NCBI GenBank assembly: GCA_026126215.1
Contig: JAHCJQ010000021.1
Coordinates: 1 to 40,776, forward strand
Direction of reading: 5' to 3'
Length of the DNA: 40,776 nucleotides
DNA from: Alphaproteobacteria bacterium
GTDB taxonomy: Bacteria; Pseudomonadota; Alphaproteobacteria; Ferrovibrionales; Ferrovibrionaceae
The position numbers were made by a program, and so were the translations under genes. Under the pieces are notes generated by a model. The model did no database searches. It saw nothing but the letters and a program-made list of their open reading frames with translations, and was not told the DNA's origin. Below are positions 15,394 through 24,693 of this stretch, piece after piece (position 1 is the first letter of the stretch; each line of letters starts with the position of its first letter).

Positions 15394-16959
15394 ATGGACC
15401 AGGATCTCTATCGCGGCTGCTCCATGGGTGATCTCCTGCTGCATGCGACCCGGCGCTTCCCGGATCGCGTGCTGCTGGTCCATGGCGGACGGCAGATCAC
15501 TTACAGGGACTTTGCCCGGACGCTCTCGCAACTCATTCAGGCGCTTGAATCGCTTGGCCTGCGACGCGGCGAAGGCCTCGTCCAGCTTTCGGCCAACCGG
15601 CCGGAGGCATTCATGGTGCAGTGCGCCTGCTACATGCTGGGCCTGCGCTATACGCCCTTGCACCCGCTGGGCTCGGTCGAGGATCATGCCTTCATTGCCC
15701 ATGACAGCGAGGCGCGCGCCCTTGTCGTTGACGAACGCGGCTTCGCGCCTCGTGCGGTCGAGATCGCCGCCGGCGCGCCTGGCCTCGCCCACATTCTCGC
15801 CCACGGACCGGCCGCAGGGGTGACGGACCTGTTCGCCCTCGCGGCAGGTTACGCGCCAAAACCGCTGCGGGTCGCCGCGCGCGAGGACGATCATGCGCTC
15901 CTCGTCTATACGGGCGGCACAACCGGCCGGCCAAAGGGCGTGCTGCACCTCCATCGGTCCATGGTCATGAATGCCATGATGACGCTAGCCGAGTGGGAAT
16001 GGCCGCGCGAGGTGCGTCTGCTTGCCGCGACGCCCATTACGCACGCGGTCGGCGCGATGATGGTGCCGACCATGCTGCGCGGCAGCACCGTCATTCTGCA
16101 GGAGGGTTTCGAGCCCGCGGCTTTCCTCGACGCGGTGGCGCGTCACCGGGTGACGGCGACCTTCCTGGTGCCGACGATGATCTATGTCCTGCTCGACCAT
16201 CCCTCGACGCGGCAAACCGACCTGTCGTCGCTGCAGCTTGTCATCTATGGCGCCGCGCCCATGAGCCCGGCGCGCCTGCGCGAGGCGATCGGTGTTTTCG
16301 GACCGGTCTTCATGCAGCTTTATGCCCAGTCGGAGGCCCCGAACACGGTGACGGCGCTGCGCATCGCCGATCACGATCCCGACCGGGCGGAACGGCTGGC
16401 CTCCTGCGGCTCGCCGCTCGCGGGCATCCAGGTGGCGATCCTGGACGAGAATGGCCGCGAATGCCCGCAGGGCGAGGTGGGTGAGATCTGCGTCCGCGGC
16501 CCGCTGGTGATGGAAGGTTACTGGAAGCGGCCGGAGGAGACAGAAAAGGCGTTCCGCCATGGCTGGCTGCATACCGGCGACATGGCCTATTGCGACGCCG
16601 ACGACTTCTATTACATCGTCGACCGGCTCAAGGACATGATCGTCTCCGGCGGCTTCAACGTCTTTCCGCGCGAGGTCGAGGACGTGCTGACCGCGCATCC
16701 CGCCGTGGCGATGGCGGCGGTGATCGGCGTGCCGGACGAGAAATGGGGCGAGGCGGTCAAGGCAGTCATCGTGCGCAAGCCCGGCGCCAGCGTCACGGAG
16801 GATGAACTGATCCGTCTGGTGCGCGAACGAAAGGGGCCGGTCCATGCGCCGAAATCCGTGGATTTCGCGGAGACGATTCCGGTGACGGCACTCGGCAAGC
16901 CGGACAAGAAGGCAGTTCGCGCCCGCTATTGGGGCGCGCGCATGCGGCAGGTGAACTGA
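15394..16959 (+). CDS. AMP-dependent acyl-CoA synthetase/ligase
   Basis: 521-residue ANL-family enzyme that activates a carboxylic acid as acyl-AMP and then acyl-CoA. The P-loop LLVYTGGTTGRPKGV is at about 169-183. The A5 motif normally YGxTE is here LYAQSEAP (near 309). LHTGDMAYCDADDF and VDRLKDMIVSGGFNVFPREVE mark the hinge and C-terminal domain, and the catalytic lysine lies in TALGKPDKKAVR at the end. The acid-binding pocket cannot be read with certainty; medium-chain fatty or cyclic/aromatic acids are plausible. The position after the CatIJ-like pair suggests a shared substrate route. It ends 7 bases from the stop of the convergent OYE-family gene. Confidence 0.9.
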   Translation: MDQDLYRGCSMGDLLLHATRRFPDRVLLVHGGRQITYRDFARTLSQLIQALESLGLRRGEGLVQLSANRPEAFMVQCACYMLGLRYTPLHPLGSVEDHAFIAHDSEARALVVDERGFAPRAVEIAAGAPGLAHILAHGPAAGVTDLFALAAGYAPKPLRVAAREDDHALLVYTGGTTGRPKGVLHLHRSMVMNAMMTLAEWEWPREVRLLAATPITHAVGAMMVPTMLRGSTVILQEGFEPAAFLDAVARHRVTATFLVPTMIYVLLDHPSTRQTDLSSLQLVIYGAAPMSPARLREAIGVFGPVFMQLYAQSEAPNTVTALRIADHDPDRAERLASCGSPLAGIQVAILDENGRECPQGEVGEICVRGPLVMEGYWKRPEETEKAFRHGWLHTGDMAYCDADDFYYIVDRLKDMIVSGGFNVFPREVEDVLTAHPAVAMAAVIGVPDEKWGEAVKAVIVRKPGASVTEDELIRLVRERKGPVHAPKSVDFAETIPVTALGKPDKKAVRARYWGARMRQVN

Positions 16960-16966
16960 GCCTGGT

Positions 16967-18112
16967 TCAGGCGGACCGGCGGGGCAGGGCCTTGGCCCGG
17001 CGCTCGAGCCACCAGCCATACTGTTTCGGCCAGAGGCCCCAGGCGGTCTCCTCTTCCTCGAGCGCGAGCGCGGCCCGGCCTACCCAGTGCGGATCGAACA
17101 GCGCCTCGCGGGCGATGGCGACCAGATCCGCCTGGCCCGCGGCGAGGGCGGCCTCCGCCTGTTCCGGGGTCAGGATCAGTCCGACCGCCTGCGTCATCAC
17201 GCCGGCATCGCGGCGCAGGCGTTCCGCATAGGGAAGCTGGAAGCCCGGACCGCGCGGCACGCCGGCCGCGGTCGCCGGACCGCCGATGCCGCCGGAGGAA
17301 CAGTCGATGACATCGACGCCGCGCGCCTTCAGTTCACCTGCCAGTGCCAGCGAATCCTCGATCTCCCAACCACCTTCGATGCCATCGACCGACGAGATGC
17401 GGAAGAAGAGCGGCTTGCGTTCCGGCCAGGCGGCGCGCACGGCTTGCGCGGTCTCCAGGGCGAAGCGCATGCGGCCGGCACGCTCGCCGCCATAGGCGTC
17501 GTTGCGCCTGTTCGAGAGCGGCGACAGGAAGGTATGGGTCAGATAGCCGTGCGCACCATGCAGTTCCAGCACCTCGAAGCCGGCCGCGTCGGCGCGCTTC
17601 GCCGCGTCGGCGAAAGCCTGCTGGATGGCGGCGATCTCGTCGAGGCGCAGTTCATGCGGCATGAGCCAGCCTTCGGCCACCGGTACGGAGGAGGCCGCCA
17701 CCACCTGCCAGGGACGCTCGCCACGCGCGATGTCGGCATCGTTCATCGGGCCGTTGCCGTGCCAGGGGCGCTGCATGCTCGCCTTGCGTCCGGCATGGGC
17801 GATCTGGATGCCAGGCGCCGCGCCTTGCGCGGATATAAAGGCGGCGACCGGCTTCAACGCGGCGGCATGGGCGTCGGACCAGATGCCAAGATCGCCGTGA
17901 GTGATGCGCCCGCGCGCCTCGACGGCAGCCGCTTCGCTGAAGACGAGCCCGGCACCGGCGATGGCGAACTGGCCGAGATGCACCAGGTGCCATGCGTCTG
18001 CCATGCCATCCTTCGCCGAATACTGGCACATCGGCGAGATGACAACGCGATTGCGAAGCGTGAGGCCGCGAATGGTGAGGGGCTGGAACAGCCGTGATCT
18101 GGCGGAAGTCAT
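16967..18112 (-). CDS. NADH:flavin oxidoreductase, old yellow enzyme family (YqjM-like)
   Basis: 381-residue FMN-dependent TIM-barrel reductase. Thermophilic-like/YqjM-class marks are Cys29 in SPMCQYSA (redox-tuning Cys and Tyr), [11 protein letters not shown] (103-112), substrate-anion pair His185/His188 in ELHGAHGYL, and [16 protein letters not shown]. It should use NAD(P)H to reduce an activated C=C bond, such as an enone or enoyl compound. ATG 18112 is two bases after the stop of the molybdenum hydroxylase gene, with GGAGAAGG upstream; GTG 18118, overlapping that stop, is an alternative. It is the last gene of the minus-strand catabolic run, so it probably reduces an unsaturated intermediate of that pathway. 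Confidence 0.9.
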   Translation of the reverse strand: MTSARSRLFQPLTIRGLTLRNRVVISPMCQYSAKDGMADAWHLVHLGQFAIAGAGLVFSEAAAVEARGRITHGDLGIWSDAHAAALKPVAAFISAQGAAPGIQIAHAGRKASMQRPWHGNGPMNDADIARGERPWQVVAASSVPVAEGWLMPHELRLDEIAAIQQAFADAAKRADAAGFEVLELHGAHGYLTHTFLSPLSNRRNDAYGGERAGRMRFALETAQAVRAAWPERKPLFFRISSVDGIEGGWEIEDSLALAGELKARGVDVIDCSSGGIGGPATAAGVPRGPGFQLPYAERLRRDAGVMTQAVGLILTPEQAEAALAAGQADLVAIAREALFDPHWVGRAALALEEEETAWGLWPKQYGWWLERRAKALPRRSA

Positions 18113-18114
18113 GG

Positions 18115-20439
18115 TCACGTAGCCTTCTCCTGGATTGCCCGCCAGACCCTCTCCGGCGTGGCTGGCATGTCGATATGCTCGATGCCGAGCGGGGCGAGCG
18201 CATCGCAGATCGCGTTGATGACTGCCTGCGGCGCCCCGACCGAGCCGGCCTCGCCCGCGCCCTTGACGCCGAGCGGATTGGTCTGGCAGGGCACCTCGTT
18301 GAGCTGGAAGTCGATGTTCGGCAGGTCGTCCGCGCGCGGCAGCGTGTAATCCATGAAGGATCCGGTGAGGAGCTGGCCGCTTTCCGCGTCATAGAGCGTG
18401 CGCTCGAGGAGTGCCTGGCCGATGCCCTGGCCGACGCCGCCATGCACCTGTCCTTCGACGATCAGCGGATTGATCACACGGCCCATATCGTCCACCACAT
18501 GGTAGGCGACCACCGCGACCCGGCCGGTTTCGGGATCGACCTCCACCTCGGCGACGTGGCAGCCATTGGGAAACGTGCCCTGGGCGGTGATCTTCGCGTC
18601 GGAATCGAGGCCGCCATCCAAATCCTTCGGGCGGCGCGCGGGATCGCGCGCGGCGGCGGCCACATCGAGAATGCCGATCATGCGGTCCGTGCCGGCGATG
18701 CGGAACTGGCCGGAGCCAAACTCGATATCCACCGGCGCCGCTTCCAGCAGGTGGCCGGCCATGACCCGGCCCTTCTCGATCACCTGTTCGGAGGCGCCGA
18801 GAATCGCGCCGCCCTCGGCATAGAGCGAACGGGCCCCGCCTGTGCCGCCGCCCGTCCTGATCAGATCGCTGTCGCCCTGGTGGATGACGATGCGCTCTAT
18901 CGGCACGCCGAGCTGGTGCGAGATGAGCTGGGTATAGCCTGTCTCGTGGCCCTGGCCATTCGACTGAGTTCCGACCAGCACATGCACCAGTCCGTCCTCA
19001 CCGAAACGGATCTCGGCGCGTTCCTCGGTCGGGCCGGCGGTCGCTTCGAGATAGCAGGCGATACCGAGGCCGCGGAACCGGCCCCGCGCCTTCGCCGCCG
19101 CCTTGCGTGCCGCAAGCCCTGAATGATCGGCTGCCTTGAGCGCGCGGTCCAGGTTCTCGGCGAAGGCGCCGGAATCGTATTTGAGACCGGTCGGCGTCTG
19201 GTAGGGGAAGGCATCGGCGGAGATGAAATTGCGCCGGCGCAACTCGATGGCGGAAATGCCAAGCCGCCGCGCCGCCACCTCGATCAGCCGCTCGACCAGA
19301 TAGTTGGCTTCCGGCCGGCCGGCGCCGCGATAGGCGTCGACCGGCACCGTGTTCGTCAGCACGCCCTTGACCGCGGCATGGATGATTGGAATGCGGTATT
19401 GCACCGAGAGCACTCTGGTGCCCGCCACGGTCGGGATGAAGGGCGCGAAGGTCGAGACGTAACCGCCGAGATTGGCAAGGGTGCTGACGCGCAGCGCGAG
19501 GAAGCGGCCCTGATCGTCGAGAGCCAGTTCGCCTCTGGTCAGGTTGTCCCGTCCCTGGGTGTCGGAGAGGAAGGCATCGCCGCGTTCGCTGGTCCATTTA
19601 ACCGGCCGGCCAAGCTTGCGTGCGGCATAACAGGCCAGCACCTGCTCGGGGTAGAGATAGATCTTCATGCCGAAGCCCCCGCCGACGTCCGGCGTCACGA
19701 CGCGGACTTTCTCCGGCGGGACTTTGAAGATCGCCTCGGCGAGCAGGCGCTTGAGCAGATGCACGCCCTGGGTATTGGTGTGAAGTGTCAGCCGCTCCGT
19801 CGCAGGATCGTATTCTGCCAGGGCGGCCCGGGTCTCCATCGAGGCCACGACGACACGGTTGTTGACGACCTCCAGCGCGACCACCTGATGCGCGCCGGCA
19901 AAGGCGGCCTCTGCCGCCGCTGGGTCGCTGTTCTGCCAGTCGAAGCAAAGATTGCCGGGTGCCGCCTCGTGGATCAGCGGCGCCTCGGGGGAAAGCGCGC
20001 GGCGCATGTCGGTGGCCGGCGGCAGTTCCTCGTAATCGACGATCACCGCCTCCGCGGCGTCGCGCGCCGCGGCCATGCTTTCAGCCACGATCATCGCCAC
20101 CTGGTCGCCGACATGGCGCACCTTGTCGCCGGCTAGCGCCGGGCGCGGCGGATCGGCCCGCCCCGAACCATCGCGGTTCTTGAGCGGGATGATGCAGGGA
20201 AGCGGCGGGATGCCGTCCGCATCGAGGTCGGCGGCGGTGAAGATGGCGAGCACGCCAGGCATGGCGCGGGCGGCTTCCGTGTCGATGCCTTTGATCCGGG
20301 CATGGGCATGCGGCGAACGGAGGATGAAGGCGTGGGCCTGACCCGGGCGCGTGATATCGTCGGTATAGCGGCCGGTGCCGGTGATGAAGCGGCGGTCCTC
20401 GATCCGGCGCAGGGGCTGGGACGCTCCGAACTTCTCCAT
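18115..20439 (-). CDS. Molybdenum hydroxylase large subunit (xanthine dehydrogenase/CoxL family)
   Basis: 774-residue molybdopterin-binding subunit. Residues 15-130 form the a/b hammerhead domain ([17 protein letters not shown]). Then come [50 protein letters not shown] and the catalytic Glu730 in [15 protein letters not shown]. The AYRGAGRPE loop lacks the Cys of AYRCSF found in true CO dehydrogenase, so it hydroxylates some other carbon centre such as an aldehyde, N-heterocycle or activated ring. Such enzymes need 2Fe-2S and usually FAD subunits; neither is encoded beside it. ATG 20439 follows GAGGAAAG. It lies 79 bases after the CoA-transferase-like beta gene and two bases before the OYE gene. 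Confidence 0.9.
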   Translation of the reverse strand: MEKFGASQPLRRIEDRRFITGTGRYTDDITRPGQAHAFILRSPHAHARIKGIDTEAARAMPGVLAIFTAADLDADGIPPLPCIIPLKNRDGSGRADPPRPALAGDKVRHVGDQVAMIVAESMAAARDAAEAVIVDYEELPPATDMRRALSPEAPLIHEAAPGNLCFDWQNSDPAAAEAAFAGAHQVVALEVVNNRVVVASMETRAALAEYDPATERLTLHTNTQGVHLLKRLLAEAIFKVPPEKVRVVTPDVGGGFGMKIYLYPEQVLACYAARKLGRPVKWTSERGDAFLSDTQGRDNLTRGELALDDQGRFLALRVSTLANLGGYVSTFAPFIPTVAGTRVLSVQYRIPIIHAAVKGVLTNTVPVDAYRGAGRPEANYLVERLIEVAARRLGISAIELRRRNFISADAFPYQTPTGLKYDSGAFAENLDRALKAADHSGLAARKAAAKARGRFRGLGIACYLEATAGPTEERAEIRFGEDGLVHVLVGTQSNGQGHETGYTQLISHQLGVPIERIVIHQGDSDLIRTGGGTGGARSLYAEGGAILGASEQVIEKGRVMAGHLLEAAPVDIEFGSGQFRIAGTDRMIGILDVAAAARDPARRPKDLDGGLDSDAKITAQGTFPNGCHVAEVEVDPETGRVAVVAYHVVDDMGRVINPLIVEGQVHGGVGQGIGQALLERTLYDAESGQLLTGSFMDYTLPRADDLPNIDFQLNEVPCQTNPLGVKGAGEAGSVGAPQAVINAICDALAPLGIEHIDMPATPERVWRAIQEKAT

Positions 20440-20518
20440 GTCTCTTGCTTTCCTCGGTTCCAAGTCTGGCGGGATGATGGTGAGCGCCGCGACCTTTGGC
20501 AAGTCGGCGGCGGCGTGA

Positions 20519-21247
20519 TCAGGCGGCGAAGGCGCGGGCCGCGAATTCGGGATAGGTCTCGGCGATCTCCTCGCGGATCGGCCCGCGCAGCAGCGCAAGC
20601 GTCGCCTCGTCCGGAACCGGCGTGGGCGGCACCTGCTCCGGCCGGTCGAAGGCGAAACCTGTATTGTCGAGAACTTCCTCGAGACCGTGCCCCGGATGGA
20701 TCGAACGCAGCGCGAAGCGTCCGCGCGCGCGGTCGAATTCGAACAGCGCGAGATTCGTCACCAGGGCATAGGGGCCGCCCCGGCGCGGGACGTTGGGCGG
20801 GCTCGTGCCCGGGGCGCTGATGAAGTCTACCTTGTCGACCAGAACGCGCCTTGTATGCTCCTCCCGGAACAGGATCACGCGTGGCACGAGGAAATAAAGA
20901 TAGGCCGAGCCGAACGAGCCGGACCAGCGCACCTCGCTTTGCGGGTAGCCACCGGTGCCCACAAGGTTGATGTTGCCGGCGCCGTCGATCTGGCCGCCGC
21001 TGAGAAAGAAGGCGTCGATCCTTCCCTGCGCGGCGCAGTCAAAAAGCTCCACGCCTCCATTGGTGAAGAAGTTGTTGCGGAGCGAGCGGAGAATGGAGAC
21101 GCGCAGTCTGCCGTGCGTGCGATGACGCGCCAGCAGCGCGGCGGAACCAGGCACCGGAGAGGATGCGCCGACCGCCACGTGCCGGCAGCCATCGAGCAGG
21201 CCGGCAATCACCGAAATCAGCAGCTCGCGTTCGTTGCAGGGCGTCAT
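20519..21247 (-). CDS. CoA-transferase-fold protein, beta subunit (divergent, IpdB-like)
   Basis: 242-residue relative of class I CoA-transferase beta subunits. It keeps the scaffold: LLDGCRHVAVGASSPVPGSAALLAR, GRIDAFFLSGGQID, GNINLVGTGGYP, VDFISAPG, VTNLALFEFD and SIHPGHGLEEVLDNTGF. Where CatJ has the catalytic Glu in YESGTIGAKP, this protein reads SILRSLRNNFFTNGG (51-65), with no Glu or Asp. It therefore resembles the IpdB side of IpdAB, a ring-cleaving hydrolase of steroid catabolism that also lacks that residue. The ATG overlaps the alpha stop (ATGA). The role is unknown: CoA transfer is doubtful, and a hydrolytic C-C cleavage of an acyl-CoA is one possibility from context. Confidence 0.8.
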   Translation of the reverse strand: MTPCNERELLISVIAGLLDGCRHVAVGASSPVPGSAALLARHRTHGRLRVSILRSLRNNFFTNGGVELFDCAAQGRIDAFFLSGGQIDGAGNINLVGTGGYPQSEVRWSGSFGSAYLYFLVPRVILFREEHTRRVLVDKVDFISAPGTSPPNVPRRGGPYALVTNLALFEFDRARGRFALRSIHPGHGLEEVLDNTGFAFDRPEQVPPTPVPDEATLALLRGPIREEIAETYPEFAARAFAA

Positions 21248-22077
21248 TCGGCCGCCTCTGCCGGTGCCCCGCTTTCGAGAAAGTCCGTCATGAAGGCGGC
21301 AAACCCCTCGTCGCTGCGTGCGGCCCGCGCGTAGGCGGCGAGGACCCGGCCATCGGCGCCGTAGCTGTCCCACAATCCGACCGGCCAGGCACCCTTTCGT
21401 ACCTCGGCGATCCCCTCGACATAGAGCGCGGGCAGGGTTCCTGCGGCCCAGCGTTCGTCATCGAGCAGGCTTTCCTCCTGGATGCGCTCGACGCTGACCA
21501 GCGTGCGCGCAGATGCCTGCGCCATGGTCAGCAGCTCGCGCCGGCGGCCGATCCAGACATTGCCCTCGCGGTCGGCGAGCGGCGCATGGAACAGCGCCAC
21601 GTCCGGCGCGATCGCGGGCAGCAGCACGATGGGCTCGCCTTCGGCGAAGGGATTGTCGATCACCTTCCAGTCGCTGCGGTGGTTGAGCAGGTCGCTGCCG
21701 ATGATGCCCCGCAGCGGCATGAAGGGCAGCCCCTTCTGCGCTGCCTGCAAGGCGGCATGGATCGCCGGACAAGTGGCATCCATCAGTCGGATACTGCCGC
21801 GCCGCACCGCCTCGACGAAGCGCGGGCCGGTCCCGAACTCGTCCAGGGTCACGGCCGAGGATTCGACGCTCGCGACCGCTCCGGCGCCGATCAGCATGTC
21901 CGCCTGCAGCCCGCTGGTCGGCACGCAAACGAGATGCAGGTCCCTGACGCCGCGTCGGATCAGGGCGGCGGTCGCCGCCATCGCCACCCCGGCATAGTTC
22001 GCCGGAATGGCAAGTCTGGTCCCGTCGGCAATGCCCGCGACCAGCGCGTCGATATCCGCACGGATCATCTGCTGCAT
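21244..22077 (-). CDS. CoA-transferase-fold protein, alpha subunit (divergent, IpdA-like)
   Basis: 277-residue partner of the previous gene. The fold is clear from LVAGIADGTRLAIPANYAGVAMAA, HLVCVPTSGLQADMLIGAG, VESSAVTLDEFGTGPRF, KGLPFMPLRGIIGSDLL, NPFAEGEPIVLLPAIAPDVALFHAP and DREGNVWIGRRRELL. Before LPF, where IpdA has an active-site Glu and CatI has EEHSH, it reads LMDATCPAIHAAL (98-110), so only Asp100 is acidic. ATG 22077 is chosen; a second ATG at 22068 is possible. It is 55 bases downstream of the MFS gene on the same strand. I cannot give a reaction; the pair belongs to the CoA-transferase superfamily but to neither standard catalytic type. Confidence 0.8.
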   Translation of the reverse strand: MQQMIRADIDALVAGIADGTRLAIPANYAGVAMAATAALIRRGVRDLHLVCVPTSGLQADMLIGAGAVASVESSAVTLDEFGTGPRFVEAVRRGSIRLMDATCPAIHAALQAAQKGLPFMPLRGIIGSDLLNHRSDWKVIDNPFAEGEPIVLLPAIAPDVALFHAPLADREGNVWIGRRRELLTMAQASARTLVSVERIQEESLLDDERWAAGTLPALYVEGIAEVRKGAWPVGLWDSYGADGRVLAAYARAARSDEGFAAFMTDFLESGAPAEAAE

Positions 22078-22132
22078 GGGCTTCCCGCTCCCCGTCCTGC
22101 CGGCTGCCCACGATGATAGCAGCCTGCGGCGC

Positions 22133-23392
22133 TCACTTCTCCCCCCTGAGCGCCCGGATGGTCAGGAACGGCGTCAGCCCGCCCAGCATGCAGAGGAAGC
22201 TCAGCACCATCACCCATTCGTAGCCGCCGGTCAGATCGTGCACCAGCCCGCCCCAGATCGAGCCCAGGGCGCTGCCGATGCCGCCGGCCAGCGTGATGCA
22301 GCCGAAAATCGAAGCGGCGTTCGGCCCACGGAAGATCTGCATGGCCGTCGCGGCAACCAGCGGTCCCCGCGAGCCGAGGGAGGAGCCCATGAGGAAGACG
22401 AAGGCGCCGAGCAGCCAGACATTGGGGAAGTGGCCGAGCAGCCACATGCAGAGGATGCCGAGAACGGTCGTGGCATAGCTCAGCAGGACGGAAAGGCGCC
22501 GTCCGATCACGCCGTCGAGCCAGCCGAAGGTGATCATGCCGAGCGGCATGAAGATGCCCGAGAGGCCCCAGGCCGAGGCGGCCTGCAACGGCGTGAAGCC
22601 GATTTCGACGAGATAGGCGACTGCCTGCACCGAAAGCGAGACCATGCCCTGGGAGGTGAAGAAGAAGACGCAGAACAACCCCCAGAAGGACAGGCTGCGC
22701 AGCACCTTGCCGGGCGTCCAGAGCCCGGCGCCGGCATGGCGTTTCTGGCCCTCCTGCCGCCAGGCCGGATGGCCGGCGCGGATGCGCCGCCACGGCAGCA
22801 GCAGGGTGGGCACGAGCAGCAGCAGGGTGAGTCCGCCCAGGAGCCGGTAGGTGTCGCGCCAGCCGAAATGCTGGATCAGCAGTTCGGCGAAGGGGACGAA
22901 GAGCAGGACGCCGACGCCGAAGGAGGAGAAGATCAGCGCCGAGTAGAAGGACTGGCGCGTCAGGAACCAGCGGTTGACGAGTGCCGTCCCCGGCACGTTG
23001 CCGACCGCGGCGAGGCCGAAACCGATGCCGAGGCCGATGGCAAGCTGGAGGTGCCAGATCGCGGTTGCCGAACCGGCAAGCAGCAGGGCCAGCCCCATGC
23101 CGGACAGGCCGACGCCATAGAGCAGGCGCGGGCCGAGGCGATCGAACAGCAGGCCGGTGAGCGGCGAGGCGAGGCCGGAGAGCAGCAAGGCCAAGGAATA
23201 GATCGTGGTGATCGCCGCCCGGTCGCCGCCGAACTCCGCCGAGAGCGGCAGCAGGAACACCACGAAGCCTTCCATGAGGCCGCGCCCGGTGCAGCCCATG
23301 AAGAAGCAGAATCCCAGCACCGTCAGCGCCAGCCGGTTGGCGGAGCGCAGCTTCTCCTCTTCGGTCCGCGCCGTCGCGTCCGGCTCCGCCAT
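22133..23392 (-). CDS. MFS transporter, carboxylate-type
   Basis: 419-residue major facilitator with about twelve membrane helices. It opens with a charged tail (MAEPDATARTEEEKLRSANR), then LTVLGFCFFMGCTGRGL, the loop 2-3 motif LLFDRLGPRLLYG, GNVPGTALVNRWF, and a central cytoplasmic loop with RRIRAGHPAWRQEGQKRH at about 200-225. The second half includes GWLDGVIGRRLSVLLSY. The overall pattern resembles monocarboxylate/oxalate-formate-type carriers, often next to CoA-ester catabolic genes. It begins 8 bases after the acyl-CoA dehydrogenase stop and precedes the CoA-transferase-like pair. The likely job is uptake of the acid handled by this operon. Confidence 0.85.
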   Translation of the reverse strand: MAEPDATARTEEEKLRSANRLALTVLGFCFFMGCTGRGLMEGFVVFLLPLSAEFGGDRAAITTIYSLALLLSGLASPLTGLLFDRLGPRLLYGVGLSGMGLALLLAGSATAIWHLQLAIGLGIGFGLAAVGNVPGTALVNRWFLTRQSFYSALIFSSFGVGVLLFVPFAELLIQHFGWRDTYRLLGGLTLLLLVPTLLLPWRRIRAGHPAWRQEGQKRHAGAGLWTPGKVLRSLSFWGLFCVFFFTSQGMVSLSVQAVAYLVEIGFTPLQAASAWGLSGIFMPLGMITFGWLDGVIGRRLSVLLSYATTVLGILCMWLLGHFPNVWLLGAFVFLMGSSLGSRGPLVAATAMQIFRGPNAASIFGCITLAGGIGSALGSIWGGLVHDLTGGYEWVMVLSFLCMLGGLTPFLTIRALRGEK

Positions 23393-23400
23393 CGCCCGTC

Positions 23401-24555
23401 TCAGCCGCCGCGCGCTTCACGCAGCATGGCGCGACCGATGACGATCTGCTGGATCTGGCTGGTGCCCTCGTAGAGCCGGAAGATGCGGACGTCACGATAG
23501 AACCGCTCCACCGGATAGTCGGCGATGTAGCCGGAGCCGCCGTGGATCTGCACCGCCCGATCGGCGACGCGTCCGACCATCTCCGAGGCGAAGTACTTGC
23601 AGCAGGCGGCATCGGTGGCGATTTTCTCGCCGGCATCGAAGCGCCGCGCGGTCTCGCGCACCATGGCCAGCGCGGCGAAGGCTTCGGTGCGGCTGTCCGC
23701 CAGCATGGCCTGGATGAGCTGGAACTCCCCGATCGGCTGGCCGAATTGCCGGCGCTCCAGCGCAAAGGTGACGCTTTCGTGGATCAGCCGCTCGGCTGTG
23801 CCGCAGCACAGCGCCGAAATGTGCAGCCGGCCGCGATCGAGCACCTTCATCGCCGTCTTGAAGCCCTGTCCTTCCCTTCCGCCGATGATGTTGCGGGCCG
23901 GCACGCGCGCATCCTCGAAGATGACGTCGCAGATATGGGCGCCCTTCTGGCCCATCTTCACGTTCGGACGGCCGAGCGAAATGCCGGGGGTGCGCGCATC
24001 GACGATGAAGGCGCTGATCCCCCCGGCGCCCTTGTTGTTCGGATCGGTGCGCGCCATCACGGTGAAGACGCCGGCGGTCGGTGCATTGGTGATGAAGCGC
24101 TTGGTCCCGTTCAGGACATAATCCTCGCCATCCCTGACCGCGCGGGTCTTGAGGCTGGCTGCGTCCGAGCCGGCTTCGGGTTCGGTCAGGCAGAAGGAGG
24201 CGATCAGTTCGCCGGAGGCGATGCGCGGCAGCCACTCGCGTTTCTGCTCCTCGCTGCCATCGATCAGCAGCCCCTGGCTTCCCAGCCCGTTGTTGGTACC
24301 GATCAGCGAGCGGAAGGCGGGCGATGCCCAGCCGAGTTCGCGCACGATCTCGACCTCCGCCTGCATGTCGAGGCCGAGGCCACCATAAGTTTCCGGAATG
24401 GACATGCCGAAGAGCCCCATCTCCGCCATTTCCCGGCGTACCTGTTCGGGAATGCGGTCGGTCTCGGCCACCTCGGCTTCCAGCGGCACGAGTCGCTCGC
24501 GGACATAGCGGCGTACCGTGTCGACCAGTTGCGCGAGCGTGTCCCTGTCCGTCAT
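23401..24555 (-). CDS. Acyl-CoA dehydrogenase (canonical C-terminal Glu type)
   Basis: 384-residue FAD enzyme introducing an alpha,beta double bond into an acyl-CoA. Seen in order: an N-terminal helical domain, [17 protein letters not shown] (121-137, flavin/substrate loop), [62 protein letters not shown], and Glu363 in [19 protein letters not shown] as the catalytic base. ATG 24555 follows an AGGA. It is the first gene of the minus-strand run to 16967 (MFS, CoA-transferase-like pair, molybdenum hydroxylase, OYE reductase). Electrons would go to ETF. The two LCAD-type enzymes downstream in the window are different, as they place the base elsewhere. The substrate is unknown. Confidence 0.92.
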   Translation of the reverse strand: MTDRDTLAQLVDTVRRYVRERLVPLEAEVAETDRIPEQVRREMAEMGLFGMSIPETYGGLGLDMQAEVEIVRELGWASPAFRSLIGTNNGLGSQGLLIDGSEEQKREWLPRIASGELIASFCLTEPEAGSDAASLKTRAVRDGEDYVLNGTKRFITNAPTAGVFTVMARTDPNNKGAGGISAFIVDARTPGISLGRPNVKMGQKGAHICDVIFEDARVPARNIIGGREGQGFKTAMKVLDRGRLHISALCCGTAERLIHESVTFALERRQFGQPIGEFQLIQAMLADSRTEAFAALAMVRETARRFDAGEKIATDAACCKYFASEMVGRVADRAVQIHGGSGYIADYPVERFYRDVRIFRLYEGTSQIQQIVIGRAMLREARGG

Positions 24556-24693
24556 CGTCCTGTCCCCATGCTGTCGAAGTCCGGATCGCGGCCCCTCGGC
24601 CGCCGGGCATCCTGCCCAATGCCGCAACTGGTGCCTAGGGTGTTTCCGGAATGCATGGCAGCACGGCGTCTGCCGCAGGCGAACGCCGCGCGC

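Noticed and set aside
18115..20439. Aerobic CO dehydrogenase large subunit (CoxL form I)
   Set aside because: The active-site loop reads AYRGAGRPE instead of AYRCSF, and CoxM/CoxS genes are absent.
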